Shown: in pieces, positions 1 to 10,063 of the stretch
Numbering within the stretch: the first letter of the stretch is position 1
How the letters are laid out: each line of letters begins with the position of its first letter
Source: Sphingomonas sp.
GTDB taxonomy: Bacteria > Pseudomonadota > Alphaproteobacteria > Sphingomonadales > Sphingomonadaceae
Assembly: GCA_025980335.1 (NCBI GenBank)
Contig: JAICXO010000011.1
Coordinates: 1 to 35,492, forward strand
Length of the DNA stretch: 35,492 bases
Direction of reading: 5' to 3'
The notes under the pieces: generated by a model
What the model was told of the DNA's origin: nothing
Databases searched by the model: none
The model's input: the letters and a program-made list of their open reading frames with translations, nothing else
Position numbers and translations under genes: made by a program

Positions 1-2
1 CC

Positions 3-1328
3 TGGCTTCCCGACGCGATGGAAGGCCCGACGCCGGTCAGCGCGCTGATCCACGCAGCGACGATGGTCACCGCCGGCGTGTTTATGGTCTGCCGCCTGTC
101 GCCGATGTTCGAGACCTCGCCGATAGCGATGCATGTGGTGACCTGGGTCGGCGCCATCACCTGCTTCTTCGCGGCGACCGTCGGCTGCGCGCAGAACGAC
201 ATCAAGCGCGTGATCGCTTATTCGACCTGCTCGCAATTGGGCTACATGTTCTTCGCGGCGGGCGTCGGCGCCTACGGCGCGGCGATGTTCCACCTCTTCA
301 CCCACGCCTTCTTCAAGGCCCTGCTGTTCCTCGGCGCGGGCAGCGTCATCACCGCGATGCACCACGAACAGGACATGCGTTTCTACGGGGCCTTGCGGAA
401 GAAGATCCCGATCACCTTCTGGGTGATGGTGATCGGCACACTGGCGATCACCGGCGTCGGACTCGACGTGGCGGGTGGCATCGGGTTCGCGGGCTTCTGG
501 TCGAAGGACTCGATCATCCAGTCGGCGTGGGTAAGCGGCTCGGTTTCGGGCACCATCGCCTTCTGGATCGGCGTGATCGTCGCCGGCCTGACCAGCTTCT
601 ACAGCTGGCGCGTCATTTTCCTGACCTTCTTCGGCGAGCCCCGCTGGGCGTCATCCGAGCATGTCCAGCACGCCGTCCATCATGTGCACGAGCCGGAGGG
701 CACCGAAGGCGAGCACGATTTCGAGGAAGCGCCGACGCATGCGCCGGTCGCCGGGACCGCCGGATATCACCCGCACGAGAGCCCGCTCACCATGCTGGTG
801 CCAATCTGCCTGCTTGCACTCGGAGCGCTGCTCGCGGGCCAGCTCTTCCACGGCATCTTCGTCGGTCCGGAGCGCGCACCGGAATATTGGCGCGGGAGCA
901 TCGCCTTCCTTCGCGAGCTGGCCGAAGCGACCGAGAACTCGGCGCTCTGGGTCAAGCTCTCGCCGACCATCGCAATGCTGATCGGCCTGTGGATTGCGTG
1001 GAACAATTACATCCGCAATCCGCGTGCGCCCGCGGCGTTCGTCGCGGTGGTGCCCGGCGTCTACAAGTTCGTGCTCAACAAATGGTATTTCGACGAGCTT
1101 TACGACCGCATTTTCGTCCGTCCGGCGCTGTGGCTCGGGCGGCTGTTCTGGCACAAGGGTGACGAGGGCACGATCGACCGCTTCGGTCCCCACGGCGCCG
1201 CCTACGCCGTCGGCATCGGCAACCGGATCGCCTACCGCTTCCAGTCGGGTTACCTCTATTCGTACGCGCTGGTCATGCTGCTGGGGCTGATCGGCGCGGC
1301 GAGCTGGGCGATCTGGTGGGCCCAGTGA
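3..1328 (+). CDS. nuoL: NADH-quinone oxidoreductase subunit L, C-terminal part
   Basis: This is the end of a proton-pumping antiporter-like subunit of respiratory complex I, in the inner membrane. The reading frame is open from base 3 and reads [20 protein letters not shown], the hallmark of NuoL/Mrp antiporter families, so the ATG at 18 is internal and the gene is cut by the window edge. Many hydrophobic segments follow, including the conserved [16 protein letters not shown] stretch. A His/Glu-rich soluble loop lies near residues 215-255 of the visible part. The tail then gives the NuoL-type long helix region and a last membrane helix. The stop overlaps the start of nuoM, as expected for the nuo operon. 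Identity is secure; only the N-terminal third is missing. Confidence 0.97.
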   Translation, partial: WLPDAMEGPTPVSALIHAATMVTAGVFMVCRLSPMFETSPIAMHVVTWVGAITCFFAATVGCAQNDIKRVIAYSTCSQLGYMFFAAGVGAYGAAMFHLFTHAFFKALLFLGAGSVITAMHHEQDMRFYGALRKKIPITFWVMVIGTLAITGVGLDVAGGIGFAGFWSKDSIIQSAWVSGSVSGTIAFWIGVIVAGLTSFYSWRVIFLTFFGEPRWASSEHVQHAVHHVHEPEGTEGEHDFEEAPTHAPVAGTAGYHPHESPLTMLVPICLLALGALLAGQLFHGIFVGPERAPEYWRGSIAFLRELAEATENSALWVKLSPTIAMLIGLWIAWNNYIRNPRAPAAFVAVVPGVYKFVLNKWYFDELYDRIFVRPALWLGRLFWHKGDEGTIDRFGPHGAAYAVGIGNRIAYRFQSGYLYSYALVMLLGLIGAASWAIWWAQ

Positions 1329-2842
1329 ACGGACTGCCGTTGCTCACCATCCTGATTGCAATCCCGCTTATCGCGGGTGCGCTGTGCCTGTTCGTGCGGG
1401 CGGAAGCGGCGCGCTGGATCGCGCTCGTCGCAACGCTGCTCGACCTCGTGCTCAGCGCCTATCTGTGGATCGCGTTTGATCCGGCCGGGGCGCAGTGGCA
1501 GTTCGTCGAGAAGGTCCCGATCGGCGGCCCGATCAGCTGGGCGCTGGGAATCGACGGGATTGCGCTGGTCCTGATCCAGCTCACTGCATTCCTGATGCCG
1601 ATCTGCATCGGCGCGAGCTGGCGATCGATCACCAGGCGCGTGCCCGAGTACATGGCGGCGTTCCTGCTGATGGAAGCGCTGATGCTCGGCGTGTTCGTCG
1701 CCCAGGACCTGTTCCTGTTCTACGTCTTCTTCGAGGGCGGCCTGATCCCGATGTACCTGATCATCGGCATCTGGGGCGGCCCGGAACGGATCAAGGCGAG
1801 CTACAAGTTCTTCCTCTACACGTTCTTCGGCTCGGTGCTGATGCTGATCGCCATGATCTACATGGTGGCGACGACGCACACGACGTCGATCCCGGTGCTG
1901 ATGAACACCAACTTCCCGGTGGATGCGCAGAAATGGCTATGGCTCGCTTTCTTCGCGAGCTTCGCGGTCAAGCTTCCGATGTGGCCGGTCCACACATGGT
2001 TGCCCGACGCTCATGTGCAGGCGCCGACCGCCGGATCGGTGATCCTTGCCGGCGTGCTGCTGAAGCTCGGCGGATACGGGTTCATCAGGTTCTCGCTGCC
2101 GATGTTCCCCGAAGGCTCGCTGTACTTCGTTCCGTTCGTGTTTGTGCTGTCGGGAATCGCGGTCGTTTACACGAGCCTGGTGGCGCTCGTTCAGCGCGAC
2201 ATGAAGAAGCTCATCGCTTACTCGTCGGTCGCGCATATGGCGTTCGTGACCTTCGGCCTGTTCGCCATGAACAGGCAGGGCATCGAAGGCGCAATGGTCG
2301 TGATGCTGAGCCATGGCCTGGTCTCGGGCGCGTTGTTCCTCGTCGTCGGTGTCATCTACGACCGCATGCACACGCGCGAGATCGCGGTTTACGGCGGCCT
2401 GTCGAACAACATGCCCGGCTACGCGCTGCTGTTCATGCTGTTCACGATGGCGAGCGTCGGCTTGCCGGGCACGAGCGGCTTCGTGGGTGAGTTCCTGAGC
2501 CTGGTAGGGACGTATCATGCATCGAGCTGGGCGGCGATCGCAGCGACGACCGGGATCATCCTCGGCGCCTGCTACATGCTGTGGCTCTATTGGCGCATCT
2601 GCTTCGGCGTGGCGCGCACGGCGGAGGCGGCGGCAATGCCCGACCTCAGCGCGCGCGAATGGTGGTGCCTCGCCCCGATCGCGCTCGCGGTGCTGTGGAT
2701 GGGCATCTATCCCGAAAGCTTCATCCGGCCGATGCGCAACGATGTCGGTCGGCTGCTGACGCGACTCGAGACGGTGACTCCGGCCGGCGACTCGCACCTC
2801 GCGCTGCCGGCGATGCACATGCCCATGGGAGCCACGCACTGA
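1325..2842 (+). CDS. nuoM: NADH-quinone oxidoreductase subunit M
   Basis: Second antiporter-like proton-pumping subunit of complex I, about 505 residues, the usual size, with some 14 hydrophobic segments. Seen in the sequence are the conserved glutamate helix ([10 protein letters not shown]), the lysine helix ([18 protein letters not shown]) and the [14 protein letters not shown] motif typical of NuoM. Two GTG starts are possible: 1316, and 1325, which makes a GTGA overlap with the nuoL stop. I prefer 1325 because 4-base overlaps are the rule in this cluster; the choice changes only three residues. The neighbours nuoL and nuoN confirm the assignment. Confidence 0.97.
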   Translation: MNGLPLLTILIAIPLIAGALCLFVRAEAARWIALVATLLDLVLSAYLWIAFDPAGAQWQFVEKVPIGGPISWALGIDGIALVLIQLTAFLMPICIGASWRSITRRVPEYMAAFLLMEALMLGVFVAQDLFLFYVFFEGGLIPMYLIIGIWGGPERIKASYKFFLYTFFGSVLMLIAMIYMVATTHTTSIPVLMNTNFPVDAQKWLWLAFFASFAVKLPMWPVHTWLPDAHVQAPTAGSVILAGVLLKLGGYGFIRFSLPMFPEGSLYFVPFVFVLSGIAVVYTSLVALVQRDMKKLIAYSSVAHMAFVTFGLFAMNRQGIEGAMVVMLSHGLVSGALFLVVGVIYDRMHTREIAVYGGLSNNMPGYALLFMLFTMASVGLPGTSGFVGEFLSLVGTYHASSWAAIAATTGIILGACYMLWLYWRICFGVARTAEAAAMPDLSAREWWCLAPIALAVLWMGIYPESFIRPMRNDVGRLLTRLETVTPAGDSHLALPAMHMPMGATH

Positions 2843-4275
2843 TGGGCCGTTTCGCGCCGCTTCTCCCCGAGATCATCCTCAGCATTGGCGCGATCGTGCT
2901 GATGCTCGCCGCGGCCTTTGCCGGGCGGCGCGGAACCGGCGCGATCAGCTGGCTCGCCGTCGCTCTCCTGATCGCCGCGTCAGTTGCGTTGATCGGGCCC
3001 CCGTCCAACGCCGGGCCGCTGTTCGACGGCCTTGTCTCGGCGGACCTGTTCGCGAGCTTCGGCAAGGCGATCATTTATCCGTCCGCGGCTGTCGCGATCA
3101 TCGCCGCTCACGGCTGGTTCGAGCGCGGCAGCGAGCATGCGTCCGAATATGCGGTGCTGATCCTGTTCGCCGCGGTTGGGATGAGCGTCATGGTGTCGGC
3201 GACCAGCCTCGTGTCGCTCTACGTCGGGCTCGAGCTGAACAGCCTCGCGGGATACGTCCTCGCGGCCTACCGCCGCCGCGACGAGCGTTCGGCGGAGGCG
3301 GGGCTCAAATATTTCGTGCTCGGAGCGCTCGCGAGCGGGATTCTGCTCTACGGCATCTCGCTCCTCTACGGCTTTACCGGCACGACCAGCTTCACCGGCG
3401 TCGCTGCAGCATTCGCGCGCGGCGCGCCGTCGCTCGGCCTGCTGTTCGGGCTCGTGTTCCTGCTCGCCGGCCTTGCATTCAAGATCAGCGCGGTGCCGTT
3501 CCACATGTGGACTCCCGACGTCTACGAGGGAGCGCCGACGCCGGTCACGACCTTCTTCGCCTCGGCGCCGAAGGTAGCGGGCGTGCTGCTGTCGGTCCGC
3601 GTCTGCGTCGAAGCGCTGGGGCCGGCGACCGATGCCTGGAGGCAGATCGTGATCTTCGCCGCGCTTGCCTCGATCTTCCTGGGCGCGATCGCGGCTTACG
3701 GCCAGACCAACATCAAGCGGCTGCTCGCTTATTCGTCGATCAACAATGTCGGTTTCGCGCTGATCGGTCTCGCCGCAGGCAATGCGCAGGGCGCCTCCTC
3801 GGTGCTCTTCTACATGACAGTGTATGTGGTCATGACCGTCGGCGCATTCCTCTGCGTGCTGTGGATGCGCGATGCGGACGGAGAGCCGGTCGAGAGCATC
3901 GCGAGCCTGTCGGGGCTTTCGCAGCGGCGTCCGGCGTTCGCCGCCGCGTTCGCCATCTTCATGTTCAGCCTTGCCGGCGTGCCGCCGCTGTTCGGCTTCT
4001 GGCCCAAGCTGCTGGTGTTCAATGCCGCAGTGGCGGCGGGCTACATCGTGCTTGCCGTCGCCGGCATCGTCGGCGCGGTCATCGGCGCCTATTATTACCT
4101 GAAGATCGTCAAGGTCATGTACATGGATGAGCCGGCGGAGCCCTATGCTCGAGTCAGAGAGCCGGTCCAGGGACTGCTGATCCTGGTCGCAGCAATCGCC
4201 GTTTCACCCGTCGGCTACCTGCTGATCGGCCCACTCGGATCGCTCGCCGACCGCGCCGCGGGGACGCTCTTCTGA
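2842..4275 (+). CDS. nuoN: NADH-quinone oxidoreductase subunit N
   Basis: Third antiporter-like complex I subunit, 477 residues, membrane-embedded. The ATG at 2842 shares one base with the nuoM stop (TGATG) and has a GGGAG ribosome-binding site about ten bases upstream. The open frame runs further back into nuoM, but that part is not NuoN-like. The family motifs FHMWTPDVYEGAPTPVTTFF and the IKRLLAYSSINNVGF helix are present. It is the last nuo gene and runs directly into birA, an order common in alphaproteobacteria. Confidence 0.96.
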   Translation: MGRFAPLLPEIILSIGAIVLMLAAAFAGRRGTGAISWLAVALLIAASVALIGPPSNAGPLFDGLVSADLFASFGKAIIYPSAAVAIIAAHGWFERGSEHASEYAVLILFAAVGMSVMVSATSLVSLYVGLELNSLAGYVLAAYRRRDERSAEAGLKYFVLGALASGILLYGISLLYGFTGTTSFTGVAAAFARGAPSLGLLFGLVFLLAGLAFKISAVPFHMWTPDVYEGAPTPVTTFFASAPKVAGVLLSVRVCVEALGPATDAWRQIVIFAALASIFLGAIAAYGQTNIKRLLAYSSINNVGFALIGLAAGNAQGASSVLFYMTVYVVMTVGAFLCVLWMRDADGEPVESIASLSGLSQRRPAFAAAFAIFMFSLAGVPPLFGFWPKLLVFNAAVAAGYIVLAVAGIVGAVIGAYYYLKIVKVMYMDEPAEPYARVREPVQGLLILVAAIAVSPVGYLLIGPLGSLADRAAGTLF

Positions 4276-4961
4276 GCCGCATTCGAATCGTCGAGCGGAC
4301 GGGCTCGACCAACGCCGACCTCATTGCCGATGCGACCGCGCGTGAAGGCGACTGGCTGATCGCGCTCGAGCAAACGTCGGGCAAAGGGCGCCAGGGGCGG
4401 CGATGGGTGTCGCCGGCGGGAAATTTCTACGGCAGCACGCTGGTCGAGCTGCAAGCTGGCGACCCGCAGCCGCAGACGCTTTCGCTTGCCGCGGGGCTCG
4501 CGCTGATCGAGGCGATCGATCTCGCGGTGCCGGGCCAGCAACTGATGCTCAAGTGGCCCAACGACCTGCTCCTGCTCGGGCGCAAGCTCGCCGGCATCCT
4601 GCTCGAGCGCAGCGGCGATCGCGTCGTCATCGGTTTCGGAGTGAACCTGGCATCGGCGCCTGACCTGCCGGAGCGGCCATGCGCATCGCTGTCGGCGCGG
4701 ATCACGCCGGAGGCCTTCGCACCCTTGCTGGGCGGGAGCTTCGAGCGGCTGCTCGGTCTCTGGCGGCGGAGCGAACCGCGCCTCCTTGCACAGGCTTGGC
4801 TCGCCCGCGCTCACCCGATCGGCACACGGCTGTCAATGCATTCGAGCAGCGACGAACGGGTCAGCGGGCGCTTCGAGGGGATCGAGAGCGACGGTGCGCT
4901 CAAGCTCCGGCTCGACGACGGAGCGCTCGAGCTCGTCCGCGCCGGCGACGTCGAGTTGTGA
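4272..4961 (+). CDS. birA: Biotin--[acetyl-CoA-carboxylase] ligase, probable CTG start
   Basis: Activates biotin with ATP and attaches it to the carrier domain of acetyl-CoA carboxylase, in the cytoplasm. About 229 residues, without the DNA-binding domain of E. coli BirA, so ligase only. Visible motifs are GSTN near residue 13, then GKGRQGRRWVSP, the biotinyl-AMP loop, and LKWPNDLLL followed by KLAGILLE. The GSTN and glycine-rich loop lie before the first ATG, GTG or TTG of the frame (GTG at 4407), so starting there would delete the active site. The CTG at 4272 overlaps the nuoN stop by 4 bases (CTGA) and has a GGGGA seven bases upstream. That makes it the best start, unless a rarer codon such as the ATT at 4281 is used. 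Function is sure; the start is inferred. Confidence 0.9.
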   Translation: MSRIRIVERTGSTNADLIADATAREGDWLIALEQTSGKGRQGRRWVSPAGNFYGSTLVELQAGDPQPQTLSLAAGLALIEAIDLAVPGQQLMLKWPNDLLLLGRKLAGILLERSGDRVVIGFGVNLASAPDLPERPCASLSARITPEAFAPLLGGSFERLLGLWRRSEPRLLAQAWLARAHPIGTRLSMHSSSDERVSGRFEGIESDGALKLRLDDGALELVRAGDVEL

Positions 4962-4990
4962 ACACAGTCGAGCGCCGGTAGGAGCGCAGT

Positions 4991-5776
4991 ATGCTTCTCG
5001 CGATCGATGCCGGCAACACGAACGTGGTCTTCGCGCTCGTGGACGAGGGGGAGATCAAGGCACGTTGGCGGATCGCGACGGACCCGCGCCGGACCGCCGA
5101 TGAATATGCCGTCTGGCTTCACCAGCTGCTCGAACTCGAAGGCTATGGCAAGGACGCCGTCGACGCCGTGGTGATCGGCATCGTCGTGCCGCGTGCGCTC
5201 CACAATCTCGAAGTGCTTGCGAGCAAATATTTTCACGCCGATGCGCTCGTCGCCGGACAAGGGAAGCTCGCCTGGCCGCTCGCGCTCGACGTCGACGAAC
5301 CGGAGAATGTCGGCGCGGACCGGGCGCTCAACGCAATTGCCGCGCATGCGAAATATCCCGGCGAGCTGATCGTGGTCGATTTCGGGACCGCGACGACGTT
5401 CGACCTCGTCGACGGATCGGGCGCATACAAGGGCGGCATCATCGCACCGGGAATCAACCTGTCGCTAGATGCCCTCGTCAATGCCGCAGCCAAGCTTCCG
5501 CGAATTGCGATCGAGGCGCCGGGCGACGATTTCTCCGTCATCGGCCGAACCACCCAGAGCCAGATGCTGATCGGCATTTACTGGGGCTATGTCGCGATGA
5601 TGGAGGGCCTGATCGAGAGGATGAAGCGCGAGCTCGCTCGGCCGGTGACAGTCGTCGCGACCGGCGGCCTCGCCGATCTCTTCGACAAGCACACGAGCCT
5701 GTTCGATGCGATTGAACCCGACCTGACGATTCAGGGTTTGAGTTTGTTGTACAACATGGCGGCGCGCGACAAATGA
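4991..5776 (+). CDS. coaX: Type III pantothenate kinase
   Basis: Phosphorylates pantothenate in the first step of coenzyme A synthesis. It is of the CoaX type, which belongs to the ASKHA fold and is not inhibited by CoA. 261 residues, the usual length. The N-terminal DAGNTN phosphate-binding motif (residues 6-11), GADR (108-111) and [11 protein letters not shown] with Asp130 are all present, followed by GGIIAPGI. An AGGAG ribosome-binding site lies just before the ATG. The start is 29 bases after birA and the stop overlaps the ATG of rnj (ATGA). No other pantothenate kinase is seen in the window, so it is probably the working enzyme. Confidence 0.97.
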   Translation: MLLAIDAGNTNVVFALVDEGEIKARWRIATDPRRTADEYAVWLHQLLELEGYGKDAVDAVVIGIVVPRALHNLEVLASKYFHADALVAGQGKLAWPLALDVDEPENVGADRALNAIAAHAKYPGELIVVDFGTATTFDLVDGSGAYKGGIIAPGINLSLDALVNAAAKLPRIAIEAPGDDFSVIGRTTQSQMLIGIYWGYVAMMEGLIERMKRELARPVTVVATGGLADLFDKHTSLFDAIEPDLTIQGLSLLYNMAARDK

Positions 5777-7413
5777 TTCCGGGCGAAGAACTCCTGTTCG
5801 TCGCGCTCGGCGGCTCGGGCGAGATCGGCATGAACGTCAATCTCTACGGCTGCCGGGGCCAATGGCTGATGGTCGACCTTGGATTGAATTTCGCCGGCCC
5901 GGATTACCCCGGGATCGAGCTGATCCTTCCCGACCTCGAGTTCATCGAGGACCAGCAGGAGCGGCTTGCCGGGATCATCCTGACCCATGGTCACGAGGAC
6001 CATATCGGCGCGCTTCCCTATCTGGCCGACGAGCTCAAGTCGCCGCTCTATGCAACGCCGTTCACCGCCGGGCTGATCGCCGGCAAGCTCGAGGAAGAGG
6101 GACTGACCGGGCAGGTCAAGCTCAACACCATCGAGCGCGGCGGGACGATCGAGCTCGGCCCGTTTCGAGTCAGCTTCGTCGCGCTTTCGCATTCGATCCC
6201 CGAAGGCAATGGGCTGCTCATCCAAACCCCGTTTGGCAATGTGTTCCACACCGGCGACTGGAAGATCGACGAGACTCCGGTGCTCGGCTCGGCGCCGGAC
6301 ACCGATGTCCTGGCCGAGATCGGCGACCGCGGCGTGCTGGCGCTGGTGTGCGATTCGACCAACGCATTCCAGGAGCAGCCGTCGGGATCGGAGGAAAGCG
6401 TCCACGAAGGCCTGCTCGCGCAGGTGATGATGGCGAACGGACGCGTGGTCGTGACCACGTTCGCGTCGAACGCGGCTCGGCTGCAGACGATCGGACGTGT
6501 CGCACGCGAAGCAGGGCGCCAGGTGTGCATCGCCGGACGCTCGCTCGAACGGATTCTTCGGGTCGCCCAGTCTACCGGCTATCTGGAGGATTTCCCGCCG
6601 CCGATCGGCTTCGACGAGGCGATGCGGATGCCCAGGCAAGAGGTGCTGATCATCGCGACCGGCGGACAGGGCGAGCCCCGCGCGGCGCTCGGGCGTATCG
6701 CGTCGGGCACGCACGAGCTCAGGCTCGGCGAAGGGGACACCGTCATCTTCTCGTCGCGCATCATCCCCGGCAACGAGATCGCGATCGGCCGAATCATGAA
6801 CCAGCTGTCCGACCTCGGCGTGCAGATCGTCACTGAGAAGCAGGCGCATGTGCACGTTTCCGGTCACCCGGGCCGCCCCGAGCTGATCCAGATGTACGAA
6901 TGGGTCCGTCCCGAGATCGTCGTGCCGGTGCACGGCGAAGCTCGGCACATGGCCGAGCAGGCCCGGCTCGCGCTCGAGCACGGCGTTCCCTACGCCGTCG
7001 TGCAGAAGAACGGCGACGTAATCCGCCTTGCACCCGGCGCGCCGGCGAAGCTGGATGAGGTCCGGGTCGGCCGCCTCGTCCTCGACGGCGACGTGATCCT
7101 TCCTGCGGACGGCGCCACGGTGAATGAGCGGCGCAAGATCGGCTACGGCGGGCTGATCACCGTCGCGCTGCCGATCGGCGAGGACGGCAAGCTTGCGGGC
7201 AAGCCGCTGATCCGGCCGTTCGGCGTTCCGGTCGAGGAAGACCGCGATGACTTCATCGCCGACGCTACCGACGCAGCAACGCGCGCATACAGCCCAGGCA
7301 TTGATGAGGAGCGGATGCGCGGGTCCGTACGACTTGCCGTGCGACGCTGCGCGACACTGTGGACCGGTAAGAAGCCCGTCGTCGAGGTGATGCTGCTTCA
7401 GATCGCCGCATGA
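5773..7413 (+). CDS. rnj: Ribonuclease J
   Basis: Metallo-beta-lactamase/beta-CASP nuclease with 5'-to-3' exonuclease and endonuclease activity in RNA maturation and decay. 546 residues, the normal size. The two-metal site motif HGHEDH is at residues 72-77, with HSIPEGNG and HTGDWK following in order, then the beta-CASP part ([28 protein letters not shown]). The ATGA overlap with coaX and with the next small gene suggests coupled translation. In alphaproteobacteria RNase J commonly sits next to coaX and a DUF1467 gene, as here. The protein keeps every metal ligand I can recognise. Confidence 0.96.
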   Translation: MIPGEELLFVALGGSGEIGMNVNLYGCRGQWLMVDLGLNFAGPDYPGIELILPDLEFIEDQQERLAGIILTHGHEDHIGALPYLADELKSPLYATPFTAGLIAGKLEEEGLTGQVKLNTIERGGTIELGPFRVSFVALSHSIPEGNGLLIQTPFGNVFHTGDWKIDETPVLGSAPDTDVLAEIGDRGVLALVCDSTNAFQEQPSGSEESVHEGLLAQVMMANGRVVVTTFASNAARLQTIGRVAREAGRQVCIAGRSLERILRVAQSTGYLEDFPPPIGFDEAMRMPRQEVLIIATGGQGEPRAALGRIASGTHELRLGEGDTVIFSSRIIPGNEIAIGRIMNQLSDLGVQIVTEKQAHVHVSGHPGRPELIQMYEWVRPEIVVPVHGEARHMAEQARLALEHGVPYAVVQKNGDVIRLAPGAPAKLDEVRVGRLVLDGDVILPADGATVNERRKIGYGGLITVALPIGEDGKLAGKPLIRPFGVPVEEDRDDFIADATDAATRAYSPGIDEERMRGSVRLAVRRCATLWTGKKPVVEVMLLQIAA

Positions 7414-7676
7414 AGCTGACCTCGATCATCGCAATCTATTTCCTGTGCTTCGTCGCAAGCGCGTTTTTCCTGCTGCCGTTCGGCGTGAAGACGACCGAGG
7501 AGGTCGGCGGCGAGAGCGTGCCCGGACAGGCCGAAAGCGCACCTCATCAGTTCGACCTCAAGCGCCATTTGATCAGGGCCGCGATCGTCGCGGCGATCTT
7601 CTTCGCTTTATTCTATGCGAATTGGGCGTTCGGCTGGATCACGCCGGACGACATCGACCTCTACCACCGCGTCTAG
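7410..7676 (+). CDS. DUF1467 family small membrane protein
   Basis: 88 residues with two predicted membrane helices (about 5-25 and 56-75) joined by a polar stretch reading GVKTTEEVGG, which is the signature of the DUF1467 family. The function of this family is not known to me. It overlaps the end of rnj by 4 bases and is the last gene of the nuo-to-rnj run. Its stop codon shares the palindrome CTAG (7673-7676) with the stop of the convergent coiled-coil gene, so there is no room for a terminator between them. Confidence 0.9.
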   Translation: MKLTSIIAIYFLCFVASAFFLLPFGVKTTEEVGGESVPGQAESAPHQFDLKRHLIRAAIVAAIFFALFYANWAFGWITPDDIDLYHRV

Positions 7677-9979
7677 CGGCGGCGCTCCACGGCCTGCGCC
7701 AGTGCAGCGTAGAGCTTGCCCATATCGGACGACATAAGCGTCACGGCGATGATCCCGCCCTCGCGCTCGGCGAGCACACGCCGGAGCATCGCTTCGAAAT
7801 CATGGACGTAGCGGTTGACGGAACGCTCGAACTCCAAGTCGCTGTCGTAATGAGCGCGGATTGCCCGGGTTTCGCTGCCGTCGATCAGGCGCACTGCACG
7901 GCGCGTGAACACGCCGCGGTTGCCCTTGAGGTACGCGCCCCACGCCTTGTCGTCGATTTCGTCGGAAAGGATCTTGCCGACATCGATTGCCGCCGAATGC
8001 ATCGAATCGATGAGGAGCGACACGCGCCGCGCGAACGCCTCGCTGTCCTTCTCCCGCTGCTCCTCACGAGTCTGCTCGATATGCTGCTCGAGCGCCGAGG
8101 CGCTCTGGCCGAGCGTCAGCATCTGCTGCGTCAGCCGCTCGGATGCAGCGCGCGCCGACTCGACCGCGCGCGCGGCCGTCGTTTCGACTTCGCGGAGCCG
8201 GTCCTCGATTCCTTCGCGGATCGCCCGTTCGAGCGCGGCGCGGGTTTCATCGGACAGCTTGCCGGCGCTTTCCGGGATGACTCCCTCGATCGCCTCACGG
8301 GCGCGTTCGGCAGCGTGGGCGGCGGCATCCTTGACCTGGACGAGTGCCGAGACGAGCGCCGGAGCCGTCTGGCTGCTGAGGTCGGCGGCCTCGCGCTCGA
8401 CCTGCGCGAGCATCGACGCGAGCTCGGTCAGCTTCGACTGGGCATCGCCGACGCCCTCATCGACGCTCGCGAGGAGCGCGCTCAACCGGTCCTGCTGGTC
8501 GCCAATCGTCGCGCCGGTTTGCGACAGCCGCTCACCGGCCTCGACCGCGGCATCGCGGATCCAACCCACCTCCGGCCGCACGGCACTCGCAGCTTCAGAC
8601 AGCCGGTCAGCGCCGCCCTGAGCCTCGCCGATTGCAGTGCCGAGATCGTCTCGAATTGCGTCGGTCAGCCGGTCGATGCTCTCCCGCAGCCCCGTCGTGC
8701 GTTCAGCGATCGAGCCGATCGCTGCCTCCTGCGAACCCGCTTGTGCGGCAAGCGTGTCGAGCTCGGCCCGCGCGCGGGTCAGCGATTCGAGGAAGCGGTT
8801 TGCGCGTTCGTCTCCGTGGGCGGCGAGCTCGCTGAAGCGCTCGTCGATCAGCGCAAGTCCCCGATCGATCTCGGCGATCATCTGCTGCGACGCGCGGTCC
8901 TGCTCCGCAACCCGCTGCGACAGCGCGTCGAGCGACGTGCTGGCATGATCGACGTTGGCCGCGAGCGCCTCCGATGCGTCCGCCCCAGCCTTGCCGATGC
9001 CTGCCGATGCCTGCTCGACCAGCGCCGAAACGGCGGCCGACTGAGCGTCGATGCCCGAGCGGATTTCGCCGAGCGTTGCCGACGTGCGATCGAGCAAGGC
9101 GTCGAGCACTCCCGAAAACCCCGCCTCCGCTTCGCCGACTCGCGCCGCAGCGGTCGTGCCTGCCGCCTCGATCTCCGATAGCCGCGCCGCGAGCCGATCG
9201 GTCGCTTCAGCGATCGCCTGGTCCGTTTCGCGCGTACACTGCGCGAGGTCGGTTACGTGGCGGCTGAACGCGGCCGTTTTCTCGGCCGACTGGCTGCCGA
9301 TCGACTGCAGCTGTCCGGCGAGAGCGCGTGCGCTTTCCTCCGCGCGCGGCAGGTCGTCGAGCAGGACCGCGACGTCGTTGCGGGCGGATTCGGCAGCGCG
9401 GTCGAGCGCTTCCCCATGCTGGCGCAGTCTGTCGCTGCTGCTGTCGAACTGGCGGGTGATCCCGCCGAGCTTGCCGGTGGTTTCGTCGCCGAGTTGCATC
9501 AGCTGCTGTGCGATCATCGTCAGCTCGGAGCGGCTGTCGCTGATCCGCTGCGACAGGACCTCGAGCAAAGCTTCGAGCGATTGCGCTTCGCCGCGCATCG
9601 CGATGACCGAGCGGGTGAAGCGCTCGGCTTCCTTGCGGCGCGTCCGGCCGAAGATCAGCCACACCAGGCCGAGCAGCGCCAGCGGTCCGGCGGCGACCGC
9701 GAGCCACTGGGCGACGTAAGGCGAGGATAGCGGCTGCCCCGCGAGAGTCCGGCCTGCGGACCAGGCCGAATAGCCGAGCCACAGCGCCGCAAGAACGGCG
9801 AGGGTGATTCCGAGCACCTGACGGCCGCCGGCGCCTTGATTGGCTGCATCCGGTTGCACCGAATCCGCTTCCCGCAACCACGGATCCTGCTCGAACGCCG
9901 CTTCGGTCGTCAGCTCGAGGGGCTCGGCCGCATCGATCGCCGGCGGGAGAGGTTCGGCGCGCTTTGGGGTGGGTGTCAT
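7673..9979 (-). CDS. TipN-like membrane-anchored coiled-coil protein
   Basis: 768 residues. A proline-rich, acidic cytoplasmic N-terminus (1-50) is followed by two membrane helices (about 54-73 and 89-110). A very long Ala/Glu/Ser/Asp-rich region with heptad character (about 115-640) reads as continuous coiled coil. A distinct C-terminal block (about 652-768) contains KAWGAYLKGNRGVFTRRAVR, VNRYVHDFEAMLRRVL and SSDMGKLYAALAQ. Two N-terminal membrane helices plus a large coiled coil is the architecture of Caulobacter TipN, which marks the new pole and positions the division and flagellar machinery. The C-terminal block looks conserved rather than coiled. The assignment is by architecture and remembered resemblance, not by alignment; a generic chromosome-segregation-type or chemoreceptor-like coiled-coil protein is the alternative. 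It is divergent from the gene at 10064. Confidence 0.6.
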   Translation of the reverse strand: MTPTPKRAEPLPPAIDAAEPLELTTEAAFEQDPWLREADSVQPDAANQGAGGRQVLGITLAVLAALWLGYSAWSAGRTLAGQPLSSPYVAQWLAVAAGPLALLGLVWLIFGRTRRKEAERFTRSVIAMRGEAQSLEALLEVLSQRISDSRSELTMIAQQLMQLGDETTGKLGGITRQFDSSSDRLRQHGEALDRAAESARNDVAVLLDDLPRAEESARALAGQLQSIGSQSAEKTAAFSRHVTDLAQCTRETDQAIAEATDRLAARLSEIEAAGTTAAARVGEAEAGFSGVLDALLDRTSATLGEIRSGIDAQSAAVSALVEQASAGIGKAGADASEALAANVDHASTSLDALSQRVAEQDRASQQMIAEIDRGLALIDERFSELAAHGDERANRFLESLTRARAELDTLAAQAGSQEAAIGSIAERTTGLRESIDRLTDAIRDDLGTAIGEAQGGADRLSEAASAVRPEVGWIRDAAVEAGERLSQTGATIGDQQDRLSALLASVDEGVGDAQSKLTELASMLAQVEREAADLSSQTAPALVSALVQVKDAAAHAAERAREAIEGVIPESAGKLSDETRAALERAIREGIEDRLREVETTAARAVESARAASERLTQQMLTLGQSASALEQHIEQTREEQREKDSEAFARRVSLLIDSMHSAAIDVGKILSDEIDDKAWGAYLKGNRGVFTRRAVRLIDGSETRAIRAHYDSDLEFERSVNRYVHDFEAMLRRVLAEREGGIIAVTLMSSDMGKLYAALAQAVERRR

Positions 9980-9997
9980 CGTAACGCGGACTTTACC

Positions 9998-10009
9998 ACC
10001 TTTGAAGGT
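9998..10009. promoter_or_regulatory. Short palindrome between divergent genes
   Basis: ACCTT-TG-AAGGT, perfect 5-base arms around a 2-base centre, lies in the 84-base gap between the starts of the TipN-like gene and the gene at 10064. Its place is right for a shared operator. No convincing -35/-10 pair could be fixed beside it. Confidence 0.25.
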
Positions 10010-10063
10010 TCACGAAAGCGGTTAGAGAGGGTTGTCGAAAGACGGGGAGGGAACGGCGGAGGA

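Noticed and set aside
7445-9181. 578-codon open frame on the plus strand over the coiled-coil gene
   Set aside because: Arg-rich composition without any domain; explained by the third-position GC bias of the minus-strand gene.
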